From positions 119,924 through 183,923 of the forward strand of contig NZ_JAGGPF010000008.1 in assembly GCF_018613935.1 (NCBI RefSeq): DNA of 64,000 bases, written 5' to 3'. Every line of letters begins with the position of its first letter. Position 1 is the first letter of the stretch. Source of the DNA: Agromyces sp. ISL-38 (GTDB lineage Bacteria > Actinomycetota > Actinomycetes > Actinomycetales > Microbacteriaceae). Shown here piece after piece: positions 19,378 through 27,476 of this stretch. A program made the translations under genes and the position numbers. Below the pieces are notes generated by a model. That model was not told the origin of the DNA. It made no database searches and saw only the letters and a program-made list of their open reading frames with translations.

Positions 19378-19558
19378 CGGACGCCGACCGATGGGCACGG
19401 CGGCCTCACGCCGCGACGAAGGAGCGGCGTTCGCGTAGCGGACGCCGACCGATGGGCACGGCGGCCTCACGCCGCGACGAAGGAGCGGCGTTCGCGTAGC
19501 GGACGCCGACCGATGGGCACGGCGGCCTCACGCCGCGACGAAGGAGCGGCGTTCGCGT
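19366..19558. repeat. 61-bp tandem repeat, three copies plus partial fourth
   Basis: Units begin at 19366, 19427 and 19488, and a fourth starts at 19549 but breaks off after about 10 bp. The copies are essentially identical, which points to recent expansion. Each unit starts with the last codons of gcvP and contains two small inverted repeats (GCGT-AGCGG-ACGC and CGGCG-GCCTCA-CGCCG), so the transcript would carry a row of hairpins. The unit length is not a multiple of 3, and no spacers are present, so it is neither coding repeat nor CRISPR. Confidence 0.9.
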
Positions 19559-19594
19559 GAACAGGCGTGGCGCGTAGCGACACGCCAGTTCACG
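19556..19594. terminator. Long hairpin after the gcvP repeats
   Basis: CGTGAAC-A-GGCGTG pairs with CACGCC-A-GTTCACG around an 11-nt loop, giving a 14-position stem with one A-A mismatch. It begins in the partial fourth repeat. It lies between the convergent gcvP and DUF2231 genes and probably ends one or both transcripts. Confidence 0.6.
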
Positions 19595-19614
19595 AAAGGC
19601 GGAGCAGGAGCACT

Positions 19615-19633
19615 CGCGGCGCATCGCGCCGCG
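19615..19633. terminator. Second hairpin between gcvP and the DUF2231 gene
   Basis: CGCGGCGC-ATC-GCGCCGCG is a perfect 8-bp stem with a 3-nt loop, without a U-tract. It may add to the termination provided by the neighbouring longer hairpin. Confidence 0.45.
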
Positions 19634-19680
19634 AAGCATGCTGCGGCAGACCCGGGGACGTGACTCCGACGCCGCCGACC

Positions 19681-20196
19681 TCAGCCCAAGATCCCGCCCC
19701 ACACCGCACGGGATCCCGAGTCGCCGATGAGCACGAGCAGCACGACCGTGCCGACACCGACGACGACGGATGCCGCGGCGAGCCCGATCACGACGGCGCG
19801 GGCAGCGGTCGGCGACCCCTCGCGAATGCGTGCGTCGCCGAAGCGGAACCACGCCCACTGCGCCGCGGCGACGACGAAGAGCGCGATCGCCCACGGCAGG
19901 AGCATCTCCCCGAGCCCTCGGTGACGCTCCACGGCGGGGATCGGGCCGATCACCTCGGCGAGCGTCTGGCCGGCGAGCACGGTGATCGGCACGAGCACGA
20001 GCACGACGAGCGCCCCGAGCGGCGTCACGATGCCGAGGCGCCGTCGCGCCGAAGGCCAGAACGTGCCGAGGAGCAGCGCGAGTACTGTGAGCGGTGTGAG
20101 CACGACCACGGCGTGCACGATGAGCGGGTGGAGCGGGAGGCCCGCGACCTGGAGCACATCCTCCGCTGCGATTCCGACGATCTCCGAAGCATCCAT
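19681..20196 (-). CDS. DUF2231-like membrane protein of the ECF regulon
   Basis: The 171-residue protein has four hydrophobic segments. The HPLIVHAVVVLTPL start, the HRGLGEM loop and the GDSGSRAVWGG end resemble the DUF2231 family of small membrane proteins with conserved histidines, whose function is unknown. The frame is open to 20241, but the ATG at 20196 is chosen. An ECF-type promoter on this strand (TGAACC-N16-CGTGTC) ends 6 nt before it, and no ribosome site exists, so the message is probably leaderless. It is divergent from the sigma-factor gene and shares its promoter type, which makes it a likely member of the same regulon. Confidence 0.75.
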   Translation of the reverse strand: MDASEIVGIAAEDVLQVAGLPLHPLIVHAVVVLTPLTVLALLLGTFWPSARRRLGIVTPLGALVVLVLVPITVLAGQTLAEVIGPIPAVERHRGLGEMLLPWAIALFVVAAAQWAWFRFGDARIREGSPTAARAVVIGLAAASVVVGVGTVVLLVLIGDSGSRAVWGGILG

Positions 20197-20202
20197 GGTG
20201 AG

Positions 20203-20230
20203 GACACGATGCGGCCGCCCGCTCGGTTCA
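20203..20230 (-). promoter_or_regulatory. ECF sigma promoter for the DUF2231 gene
   Basis: On the minus strand, TGAACC (20225-20230) is followed after exactly 16 nt by CGTGTC (20203-20208), 6 nt before the ATG. Both hexamers and the spacing match the promoters at 20244 and 21502, and the form resembles the TGAACC/CGT promoters described for mycobacterial SigL. Confidence 0.75.
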
Positions 20231-20243
20231 TCCGGGCGCATGA

Positions 20244-20271
20244 TGAACCGTTCGCCCCGCCGCCTCGTTGT
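20244..20271 (+). promoter_or_regulatory. ECF autoregulatory promoter of the sigma gene
   Basis: TGAACC (20244-20249), 16 nt, then CGTTGT (20266-20271), about 20 nt before the sigma-factor ATG, with AGGAGG in between. It stands back to back with the minus-strand copy at 20203-20230. Confidence 0.75.
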
Positions 20272-20290
20272 GATCGGCAGGAGGTGACGG

Positions 20291-20797
20291 ATGCCGCCAG
20301 AAGACGACAGCCGGCTCGTCGCGCTGTATGACGCCCACGCACCATCGGTCTGGCGCTACGTCGTGCACCTCACGGGCGACCCGGCGGGTGCCGACGACAT
20401 CGTGCAGGAGACGCTGCTCCGCGCGTGGCGGAGTCCGCGGATCCTCGCCCAGGAGCCGGCGTCGACGAGGTCGTGGATGTTCACGGTCGCGCGGAACCTC
20501 GTGATCGACGAGGTGCGCAGCGCCCGCCGTCGCCATGAGATCGGCGTGGCCGACGTGCCCGAGCGCGGGCACGAGGACCTCACGGATGCGCTGTTCGAGA
20601 GTCTCCTCGTGGAGGAGGCGCTCGCCGCACTCGACTACGAGCACCGGGCGGTCATCGTGCACGCGTATTACGGCGGATGCAGCATCGCGGAGGTCGCGCG
20701 GCGGCTCGCCATTCCCGAGGGCACCGTGAAATCGCGCCTGCATTACGGACTCAAGGCCCTCCGTCTCGCGATGCAGGAGAAGGGAGTCACGCGATGA
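20291..20797 (+). CDS. ECF RNA polymerase sigma factor, SigL-like
   Basis: The 168-residue protein has sigma region 2 (about 10-80; AGADDIVQETLLRAWR, then STRSWMFTVARNLVIDEVRS) and region 4 (about 110-165; ALDYEHRAVIVHAYYGGCSIAEVARRLAIPEGTVKSRLHYGLKALR), separated by a short linker, and no extra domains. AGGAGG lies upstream of the ATG at 20291. Its stop overlaps the anti-sigma start (ATGA), the usual arrangement for a sigma factor with its antagonist. The TGAACC-N16-CGT promoters in front of it, the divergent gene and the lipoprotein gene imply that it activates all three. The SigL link is by promoter and partner similarity, not by alignment. Confidence 0.9.
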   Translation: MPPEDDSRLVALYDAHAPSVWRYVVHLTGDPAGADDIVQETLLRAWRSPRILAQEPASTRSWMFTVARNLVIDEVRSARRRHEIGVADVPERGHEDLTDALFESLLVEEALAALDYEHRAVIVHAYYGGCSIAEVARRLAIPEGTVKSRLHYGLKALRLAMQEKGVTR

Positions 20798-21492
20798 ACC
20801 CCGATCACGCGCGCTTCGCCGAATGGGACTCGGCCTACGTGCTCGGCGCCCTCTCGCCTGCAGAGCGCCGCGAGTACGAGGAGCACCTCGAGTCGTGCGA
20901 GCTGTGCCGGCGATCCGTCGCCGAGCTCACGCCGATTCCGGGCCTGCTCGCCCGGCTGACGCCCGAGCGCGCCGCGGTGCTGCTCGAGGAGCCGGCGGGC
21001 GCCCTGCCCGCACCTCGACCCGAGTTGCTCGTCGCAGTACGTCGTGAGGGGCGCCGTCGCCGCCTCCGCCGCATGCGGCTCGGGCTGGTCGCCGCGGCTG
21101 CCGCCGTCGTCGTGGTGCTGACCGCGATCCTCGTTCCGCTCGCGCTCGTCCGCCCGGCGGCCGACGCTCAGACGGTTGCGTTCGACGCCGTGACGGATGT
21201 CCCGGTCTCCGCGATCGCGACCCTGACGCAGGTCGGGTGGGGAACACGCATCGAGCTCGACTGCAGCTACGGCGACGCCGGACGGTCGACGGCGCCCGAG
21301 GGCGGATGGCCGTATGCCCTGTACGTCGTCGATCGCGATGGCAACAGCAGTGAAGTTTCGAGCTGGCGTGCCAACCCGGGGAAGACCGCTCGGCTCGAGG
21401 CGGGTACCTCACTGGGCCTCGAGGAGATCGCATCGCTCGAGGTGCGCGCGCTCGGCAGTGGGGATGTGCTGCTGGTCGGCGACCCTGATTGA
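20794..21492 (+). CDS. Zinc-binding anti-sigma factor
   Basis: The 232-residue protein has the ZAS motif HLESCELC (His31, Cys35, Cys38) in its cytoplasmic N-terminal domain, one membrane helix at about 97-118, and an external domain of roughly 110 residues. This is the layout of RslA/RskA-type anti-sigma factors, which hold the ECF factor at the membrane and release it on redox or envelope signals. The ATG overlaps the sigma-factor stop. The external part (DUF-like, ending VRALGSGDVLLVG) has the usual actinobacterial anti-sigma beta-rich character. Confidence 0.9.
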   Translation: MNPDHARFAEWDSAYVLGALSPAERREYEEHLESCELCRRSVAELTPIPGLLARLTPERAAVLLEEPAGALPAPRPELLVAVRREGRRRRLRRMRLGLVAAAAAVVVVLTAILVPLALVRPAADAQTVAFDAVTDVPVSAIATLTQVGWGTRIELDCSYGDAGRSTAPEGGWPYALYVVDRDGNSSEVSSWRANPGKTARLEAGTSLGLEEIASLEVRALGSGDVLLVGDPD

Positions 21493-21501
21493 GGGCAGGG
21501 A

Positions 21502-21529
21502 TGAACCGTCGAGCCGTCGGCATCGTGTT
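21502..21529 (+). promoter_or_regulatory. ECF sigma promoter for the lipoprotein gene
   Basis: TGAACC (21502-21507), 16 nt, then CGTGTT (21524-21529), starting 10 nt after the anti-sigma stop. Same elements and spacing as the two promoters near 20203-20271. Confidence 0.75.
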
Positions 21530-21575
21530 CCCTTCGACACCGCCTTGCGCGGTCATGAACGAGAAGGGGAACACC

Positions 21576-22076
21576 ATGAAGCTCCGCATCATCACCGGGG
21601 TGGCCGTCGCGGCCCTCGCCGTCGCACTCTCCGGATGCACGAGCCCCGCCACACAGGAGCCGGTCGACGACGACACGTCGATCGAGACCGAGGCGCCCGA
21701 GACCGAATCGATGGAGACGGATGCGCTCCTCACGACCACCGATTCCGACCTGGGTGAGATCGTCGTCGACGCCGACGGGATGACCGTCTACATGTTCGAC
21801 AACGACACGCAGGGCGGCGATTCGAGCTCGTGCGAAGGCGCGTGCGCGACCAACTGGCCCGCGGTGACGGCGGATTCCGACGACCCGCCGGTGGCCGAGG
21901 GCATCGACGGAGAGATCGGCACGATCGAGGGCGTCGACGGCAAGACCCAGGTGACGCTCAACGGCTGGCCGCTCTACTACTTCGCCGGCGACGAGGCTCC
22001 CGGCGACATCAACGGGCAGGGCGTGAACGACGTGTGGTGGGTGCTGACGCCCGCGGGGGAGAAGATCGGAGGCTGA
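21576..22076 (+). CDS. COG4315-type secreted-repeat lipoprotein
   Basis: The 166-residue product has a lipoprotein signal with lipobox ALSGC (Cys21), an acidic Thr/Glu-rich linker, and a folded part with the family features LTTTDSDLGEIVVDADGMTVYMF, SCEGACATNWPAV and TLNGWPLYYFAGD. COG4315 proteins are extracytoplasmic and of unknown function; in many actinobacteria they lie next to ECF sigma factors. Their paired cysteines hint at a redox role, which fits a zinc anti-sigma sensor. GAAGGGG lies 6 nt before the ATG at 21576; an earlier in-frame ATG near 21555 is less likely. A matching ECF promoter lies upstream. Confidence 0.85.
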   Translation: MKLRIITGVAVAALAVALSGCTSPATQEPVDDDTSIETEAPETESMETDALLTTTDSDLGEIVVDADGMTVYMFDNDTQGGDSSSCEGACATNWPAVTADSDDPPVAEGIDGEIGTIEGVDGKTQVTLNGWPLYYFAGDEAPGDINGQGVNDVWWVLTPAGEKIGG

Positions 22077-22080
22077 CCGA

Positions 22081-22278
22081 TCACGCGTGAGCCTGGCGGG
22101 GCGCGGCGTGGCGGCCGCGCTCCGAATACTCGCCCCGGCCGGATGATCCGACTGCCTGGCTGCGGCGGGCGGCGACCCGGCGCTCGGCGTCACGGATCTC
22201 GGCCTGCGTCGCGGCGAAGCGGCGGTCGGTGGCGCGCGCCGTGACGAACTGCGCGACGAACGCGTGTGCGAGGTCCAT
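22081..22278 (-). CDS. Small basic hypothetical protein
   Basis: A 65-residue frame (MDLAHAFVAQFVTARATDRR start) is rich in Arg, Ala and Gln with a helical, basic middle. AGAGG lies about 8 nt before the ATG. It converges on the COG4315 gene, leaving only 4 bp. No family is recognised with confidence. Similar short proteins occur in Microbacteriaceae as far as I recall. Confidence 0.55.
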   Translation of the reverse strand: MDLAHAFVAQFVTARATDRRFAATQAEIRDAERRVAARRSQAVGSSGRGEYSERGRHAAPRQAHA

Positions 22279-22424
22279 GGTTCCGTTCCTCTCCGGGGAC
22301 TGTGGCGGCCGGGATCGGTGCCGCAGGCTCCATGCTCGACGCGATCGCGACGCGGCGGATCCGGGCGGTCCCGCTCACCGGACCCGGGAGTACACTGAGG
22401 TTCTCTCGCATTTTGGGGGCGCAC

Positions 22425-22874
22425 ATGATCGATCTCATCGCCGCAGTCGCCACGGTCGCATTCGTGGCCGTCATGGTAGGTTGCACGCTGGCCGGCTCTC
22501 GCACTTTCGGTCTCGAACAGCGCGCCGGACTCCTTGATCGCCGCAATCCGGCGCTTGCCGCCGCCCTGCGCCGCGCCGAGTCGTTCAGCGACCTCTCCCG
22601 CAGCGGGTTCTACGCCGGTGAGACGTTCTCGGCGGTCTGCACCCCGAGCCGTGCCAGCTGGATCGACGGCGCCAGGGTGCGGGCAGCGGATTCCGATCTC
22701 CGGGTCGAGCCGCCCGAGGAGGCCTTGCCGGTCATGCCCGCGACGGTGGTGGCACTCGCGGGCAGCGAGCACGTGCCGCAGTCGAAGCGGTCGCGGCATC
22801 CGTCTCGTCGAACCGAGCCTCAACCCGCCGGCGGAGCGAAGAACTCGGGCCACCAGCCCACGGCGAGCGGGTAG
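22425..22874 (+). CDS. Hypothetical protein with N-terminal membrane helix
   Basis: The 149-residue frame starts with one hydrophobic segment (about 2-24) followed by a soluble part with no recognised fold. A TACACT -10 (22391-22396) and a GGGGG ribosome site support the ATG at 22425, and the frame continues upstream only as low-quality sequence. The last 55 bp overlap the end of the CPBP gene on the other strand. The first ~100 residues look more like protein than the Arg/Ser/Pro-rich tail, so the true end may once have been shorter. Confidence 0.5.
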   Translation: MIDLIAAVATVAFVAVMVGCTLAGSRTFGLEQRAGLLDRRNPALAAALRRAESFSDLSRSGFYAGETFSAVCTPSRASWIDGARVRAADSDLRVEPPEEALPVMPATVVALAGSEHVPQSKRSRHPSRRTEPQPAGGAKNSGHQPTASG

Positions 22875-23584
22875 CCGACGAACGACACGACGTCGAGGAT
22901 CCAGTGCGCGATGACGAGCGGCATCGTCCGGCCCCAGCGCTCATAGCACCATCCGAAGAGCACGCCCATCAGCGCATTGCCCACGAACGGCCCGATGCCC
23001 TGGTAGAGGTGATAGCTGCCCCTGAGAAGCGCGCTCGAGATGATCGTGGTCCATGGCCCCACGCCGAGCTCACGCAGTCGCGTGAACAGGTAGCCGACGA
23101 CGATGATCTCCTCGGTGAGCGCCGCCTCGAGCGCCCGGAACAGGAGTATCGGCACCGTCCACCAGAACCAGTCGGCCGGTGACGCCTGGACGGCGACGGT
23201 GATGCCGAGTGCCCGTCCCCCCGCGTAGAGGGCGATGCCCGGCAGGCCGATCACCGCAACGAGCAGGAGACCGGATGCCGCGTCGCGGCCGGGCCGCGTG
23301 AGATCGAAGCCGACTCGACGGAACGGGCTCCTGCCGGGCTGCCACAGCAGGTACAGCGCGAGCGCGACGACGAAGAGCCCGAAGAACACGTCGAGGAACT
23401 GGTAGGTGAAGTCGAGCCACTCGCGGGTCGATCGTGACGGATTCAGGGCGACGGACTGGTCGCGCAGCGGCTTCTCCTCGGTGAGCTTCGCAACGAGCGC
23501 GACGATCGAATACACCGCCGAGGCCCCGAGGGAGAGTCCGAGCACGACGATCAATTCGAGTCGCAGGCGTCGTGCGGCGGGCAT
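22820..23584 (-). CDS. CPBP-family intramembrane protease-like protein
   Basis: The 254-residue protein has about seven hydrophobic segments and the CPBP (Abi/CAAX) core: LTEEIIVVGYLFTRLRE (glutamate pair near 165-170), a second motif LLRGSYHLYQG and a third with HWILD. The usual EExxxR arginine is replaced by glycine (EEIIVVG), as in several actinobacterial members. Substrates are unknown. The frame is open upstream to 23692, but the ATG at 23584 with GAGGA 7 nt before it is preferred. It faces the oligopeptide transporter operon from the other side. Confidence 0.8.
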   Translation of the reverse strand: MPAARRLRLELIVVLGLSLGASAVYSIVALVAKLTEEKPLRDQSVALNPSRSTREWLDFTYQFLDVFFGLFVVALALYLLWQPGRSPFRRVGFDLTRPGRDAASGLLLVAVIGLPGIALYAGGRALGITVAVQASPADWFWWTVPILLFRALEAALTEEIIVVGYLFTRLRELGVGPWTTIISSALLRGSYHLYQGIGPFVGNALMGVLFGWCYERWGRTMPLVIAHWILDVVSFVGYPLAVGWWPEFFAPPAG

Positions 23585-23790
23585 GCAGCAATCCTCGCAC
23601 AAAGGCCCCCCGGCGCAAGAATCATGCGAGCCGCGGCAGATTCCACCGAACGATATGCCGCTAGGTTGCGCGTGGGTAACGGTTTGCCCCATGGGTTTGC
23701 TTCGGGGTGACGGGATTCATAGTCTCGATCTACCAGCGCTCCACCGCGGCCACGAGCCGCGTTGTCGACGCCCATCTCACAGGAGGAAAA

Positions 23791-25410
23791 TTGAAGATCA
23801 AGAGAATCGGCGTTGCCGCCATTGCTCTTGCCGCCGCGGGAGCGCTCACGCTCTCCGGCTGCACCGCCGGCACGCCGTCGTCGACTGAAGGCGCGAGCTC
23901 GTCGGCCGTCATCACCACGAACGGCTCCGAGCCCCAGAACCCGCTGATCCCGACCAACACCAACGAGACCGGTGGCAGCAAGATCACCGAATCGATCTTC
24001 GCCGGCCTCGTGTACTACGACGCCAAGGGTGCCCCGCACAACGACGTCGCCGAGTCGATCGAGACCGACGACTCACAGACCTATACGATCAAGATCCGCG
24101 ATGGCTTGAAGTTCACCAATGGCGAGCCCGTCGACGCGAACTCGTTCGTCGACGCCTGGAACTACGGCGCCGCGCTCGACAACGCGCAGCTCAACAGCTA
24201 CTTCTTCGAGGGCATCGAGGGCTTCAGCTACGACGAGAACGTCGCCGAGCTTCCGGGTCTCAAGGTCGTCGACGACACCACCTTCACGGTCAAGCTGACG
24301 CAGCCGGAGTCGGACTTCCCGCTGCGACTCGGCTACACGGCGTTCAAGCCGCTGCCGGCATCGGCATTCGACGACCTCGCCGCGTTCGGCGAGAACCCGG
24401 TCGGCAACGGCCCGTACATGCTCGACGGCGAGGGCGCCTGGAAGCACAACGAGAAGATCGACCTCGTCGTGAACCCCGACTACGACGGCCCGCTCAAGCC
24501 GGTCAACGGCGGTCTCTCCATCGTCTTCTACGCGACGCAGGAGGCCTCGTACGCCGACCTCCAGGGTGGCAACGTGGATGTCCTGGACCAGATCCCGACG
24601 GGCGCGCTGGCGAGCTACGAGAGCGAGTTCGAGGGCCGTTCGGTCAACCAGGCCTTTGCGGGCATCCAGACGTTCACCGTCCCGTCGCGCCTCCCGCACT
24701 TCTCGGATGAGGAGGGCAAGCTCCGTCTGGCCGCCCTCTCGAAGGCGATCAACCGCGAAGAGATCACCGACGTGATCTTCGAGGGGACCCGGAGCCCGGC
24801 CCACGACTTCACGGCGCCGGTCATCGACGGCTACTCGGAGGACATCAAGGGTGCGGACGTGCTCGAGTTCGACGCCGATGCCGCGAAGGACCTCTGGGCT
24901 CAGGCCGACGCCATCTCCCCGTGGAGCGGCACCTTCCAGATCGGCTACAACGCCGACGGTGGTCACGGGCCGTGGGTCGACGCGGTCGCGAACCAGCTGA
25001 AGAACAACCTCGGCATCGACGCGTCGGGCGCTCCGTACCCGACCTTCGCCGAGTTCCGCACCGCGATCACCGACCGCACCATCCAGACCGCGTTCCGCAC
25101 CGGTTGGCAGGCCGACTACCCGGCCCTGTACAACTTCCTCGGACCGATCTACGGAACGGGCGCCGGCTCGAACGACGGCGACTACTCGAACCCCGAGGTC
25201 GACTCGCTGCTCGACGAGGGTCTCTCTGAGACCGATCTCGATGCTGCGAACGAGAAGTTCCAGCAGGTGCAGGAGATCTTGTTCGAGGACCTCCCCGCGA
25301 TCCCGCTCTGGTACTACAACGTGAACGGCGCGTGGAGCGAGTCGGTCGACAACGTGGAGTACGGCTGGAACTCGGTTCCTCTGTACTACCAGATCACCAA
25401 GAGCGAGTAA
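23791..25410 (+). CDS. Oligopeptide/dipeptide ABC transporter, substrate-binding lipoprotein
   Basis: The 539-residue protein is an extracytoplasmic solute-binding protein of family 5 (OppA/DppA type). It has a lipoprotein signal with lipobox LSGC (Cys24), the YTIKIRDGLKFTNGEPVDANSFVDAW block and the long two-lobed fold of the family. A TTG start at 23791 is chosen: AGGAGG lies 4-5 nt upstream and the resulting signal peptide is standard, whereas the longer frame to 23707 has no such support. A possible promoter (TTTGCT-N16-CATAGT) ends near 23730. Two permeases and a double ATPase follow on the same strand. Confidence 0.93.
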   Translation: MKIKRIGVAAIALAAAGALTLSGCTAGTPSSTEGASSSAVITTNGSEPQNPLIPTNTNETGGSKITESIFAGLVYYDAKGAPHNDVAESIETDDSQTYTIKIRDGLKFTNGEPVDANSFVDAWNYGAALDNAQLNSYFFEGIEGFSYDENVAELPGLKVVDDTTFTVKLTQPESDFPLRLGYTAFKPLPASAFDDLAAFGENPVGNGPYMLDGEGAWKHNEKIDLVVNPDYDGPLKPVNGGLSIVFYATQEASYADLQGGNVDVLDQIPTGALASYESEFEGRSVNQAFAGIQTFTVPSRLPHFSDEEGKLRLAALSKAINREEITDVIFEGTRSPAHDFTAPVIDGYSEDIKGADVLEFDADAAKDLWAQADAISPWSGTFQIGYNADGGHGPWVDAVANQLKNNLGIDASGAPYPTFAEFRTAITDRTIQTAFRTGWQADYPALYNFLGPIYGTGAGSNDGDYSNPEVDSLLDEGLSETDLDAANEKFQQVQEILFEDLPAIPLWYYNVNGAWSESVDNVEYGWNSVPLYYQITKSE

Positions 25411-25452
25411 TTCTCGGTCCAGGACGACTCGGAGCTAGACTCTGAGACGCCC

Positions 25453-25484
25453 GTGGGGCGGCAGCCGACCAGCTGCCGCCCCAC
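25453..25484 (+). terminator. Intercistronic hairpin between binding protein and permease genes
   Basis: GTGGGGCGGCAGC pairs perfectly with GCTGCCGCCCCAC (13 bp, 6-nt loop) 43 bp after the binding-protein stop. Such hairpins let part of the transcripts end or be stabilised here, giving more binding protein than permease. A TAGCAT at 25520-25525 may add a weak promoter for the permeases. Confidence 0.75.
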
Positions 25485-25597
25485 TCCCACGTATCCCCGC
25501 GGCGCGAACCCGATCGGCGTAGCATCGTGGGGACGAACTCGCACAACGGTGAGGTTTCTTCAACATGTCAACATTCGCGAAATGCGGGGCCTGATCC

Positions 25598-26527
25598 ATG
25601 GCCGGCTATATCGTGCGCCGGGTGCTGCAGGCGATCCCTGTACTGCTCGGCACGACCTTCCTGATCTACTTCATGGTCTTCGCCATGCCCGGCGACCCGA
25701 TCGTCGCCCTCTTCGGCGATAAGACACCGCCCCCGCAGGTGATCGAACAGCTCCGCGCGCGGTACCACTTCGACCAGCCGTTCATCGTCCAGTACTTCAT
25801 CTTCCTCGGCAACATCTTCCGGGGTGATCTCGGCGTCGCGTTCTCAGGACAGCCGGTGTCCGAGATTCTCGGCGCGACATTCCCGGTGACGCTTCGCCTG
25901 GCTGCGCTAGCGGTGTTCTTCGAAATGGTCGCCGGCATCTCGGTCGGCCTGATCTCCGGACTTCGCAAGGGCGGCATCTTCGACGCGAGTGCGCTCGTCA
26001 TGAGCCTCATCCTCATCTCGCTGCCGATCTTCGTCGTGGCCTTCGTCGCCCAGTTCATCTTCGGCATCCAACTCGCGTGGTTCCGAACTACCGTCGGCTC
26101 CGGTGCTCCGATACAAGACCTGATATTGCCGGCCATCGTGCTCGCGACGATCAGCTTCGCGCAGATCAGCCGACTGACGAGGGCGTCGGTCATCGACACC
26201 GAGGGACAGGACTTCGTTCGCACTGCCGCGAGCAAGGGCCTACCCCGCACCCGCATCGTGCCCGTGCACATCCTGCGCAACTCGCTGATCCCGGTCGTCA
26301 CCTACCTCGCCGTCGACTTCGGCACGCTGATGGTCGGCGCGACGGTGACCGAGGGCATCTTCAACGTCCCCGGAGTGGGACGCACCCTGTACCAGGCCAT
26401 CATCCGGGGAGAGGGACCGACCGTCGTCGCCTTCGTCACGATCATGGTGCTGATCTACCTCGTGGTGAACCTGCTGGTGGATCTCCTGTACGCCGTTCTC
26501 GACCCGAGGATTCGCTATGCCAAGTAA
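25598..26527 (+). CDS. Peptide ABC transporter permease, OppB/DppB type
   Basis: The 309-residue inner-membrane permease has six hydrophobic segments and the family start IVRRVLQAIPVLLGTTFLIY. The EAA loop is conserved in the second half (RTAASKGLPRTRIVPVHILRNSLIPVVTY). It pairs with the OppC-like permease, whose ATG overlaps this gene by 11 nt. Confidence 0.93.
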   Translation: MAGYIVRRVLQAIPVLLGTTFLIYFMVFAMPGDPIVALFGDKTPPPQVIEQLRARYHFDQPFIVQYFIFLGNIFRGDLGVAFSGQPVSEILGATFPVTLRLAALAVFFEMVAGISVGLISGLRKGGIFDASALVMSLILISLPIFVVAFVAQFIFGIQLAWFRTTVGSGAPIQDLILPAIVLATISFAQISRLTRASVIDTEGQDFVRTAASKGLPRTRIVPVHILRNSLIPVVTYLAVDFGTLMVGATVTEGIFNVPGVGRTLYQAIIRGEGPTVVAFVTIMVLIYLVVNLLVDLLYAVLDPRIRYAK

Positions 26528-27476
26528 CACGAACACCAGGCCCGATCAGCAGCATTACGTCGCTCCGATCGAGGAAACCCCACTCGTTGCCATCGACTCG
26601 GTCAAAACCGATGGCAAGCCGTCGAACCTCTGGATCGACGCATGGCACGATGTGCGCAAGCGCCCGATGTTCTGGATCTCGTCCGCGCTGATCCTGCTCG
26701 TCATCGTCGTCGCACTGGCCCCGGGCTTGTTCACCCAGGTGCCGCCGAACAACGACTGCCAGCTGGCGAACAGCAACGGAGGGCCGGCGGGCGGCCACCC
26801 GCTCGGCTACACCAAGCAGGGCTGCGACATCTACTCCCGCATCATCCACGGCACGTCGACGTCGCTCTCGGTCGGCATCATCGTGACGGTGCTCGTCGCC
26901 GTGCTCGGCATCGTGTTCGGCTCGTTCGCGGGCTTCTACGGCGGATGGATCGACGCGGTGCTCTCGCGCCTCGGCGACATCTTCTTCTCGATCCCCTACA
27001 TCCTCGCAGCGGTCGTCATCATGTCGGTCTTCTCGCAGTACGCGAGTGTGTGGGTGATCTCACTCGCCATCGGAATATTCGCATGGCCGGCAACGGCCCG
27101 TGTGCTGAGAGCCGAGATCCTCAGGGTGAAGAACGCCGACTTCGTGATGGCGGCGACCGCGCTCGGCGTTTCGCGATTCCGGATCCTGCTCCGTCACGTG
27201 CTCCCGAACTCCATCGCACCCGTCATCGTCATCACCACGATCTCGCTCGCGTCGGCAATCGTCGCCGAGGCGACCCTGTCGTTCCTCGGTGTCGGCCTGC
27301 CTTCGAGCACCATGTCATGGGGCAACGACATCAGCGCGGCGCAGACCGACCTCCGTTCGGCGCCACAGGTGCTGATCCTGCCGTCGATCGCACTGTCGGT
27401 CACCGTGCTCAGCTTCATCATGCTCGGCGAGGTCATCCGCGACGCACTCGACCCGAAGGCGAGGGCCGAGCGATGA
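26517..27476 (+). CDS. Peptide ABC transporter permease, OppC/DppC type
   Basis: The 319-residue permease has a hydrophilic N-terminal head (about 50 residues), the conserved cysteine-containing HPLGYTKQGCDIYSRIIHG region (normally HPLGTDxxGRDxxSR) and an EAA loop (MAATALGVSRFRILLRHVLPNS). The substitution of Gly-Arg by Gly-Cys in that loop is seen in other actinobacterial transporters. It overlaps the upstream permease by 11 nt and the ATPase start by ATGA, so the transporter is one translational unit. Confidence 0.93.
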   Translation: MPSNTNTRPDQQHYVAPIEETPLVAIDSVKTDGKPSNLWIDAWHDVRKRPMFWISSALILLVIVVALAPGLFTQVPPNNDCQLANSNGGPAGGHPLGYTKQGCDIYSRIIHGTSTSLSVGIIVTVLVAVLGIVFGSFAGFYGGWIDAVLSRLGDIFFSIPYILAAVVIMSVFSQYASVWVISLAIGIFAWPATARVLRAEILRVKNADFVMAATALGVSRFRILLRHVLPNSIAPVIVITTISLASAIVAEATLSFLGVGLPSSTMSWGNDISAAQTDLRSAPQVLILPSIALSVTVLSFIMLGEVIRDALDPKARAER

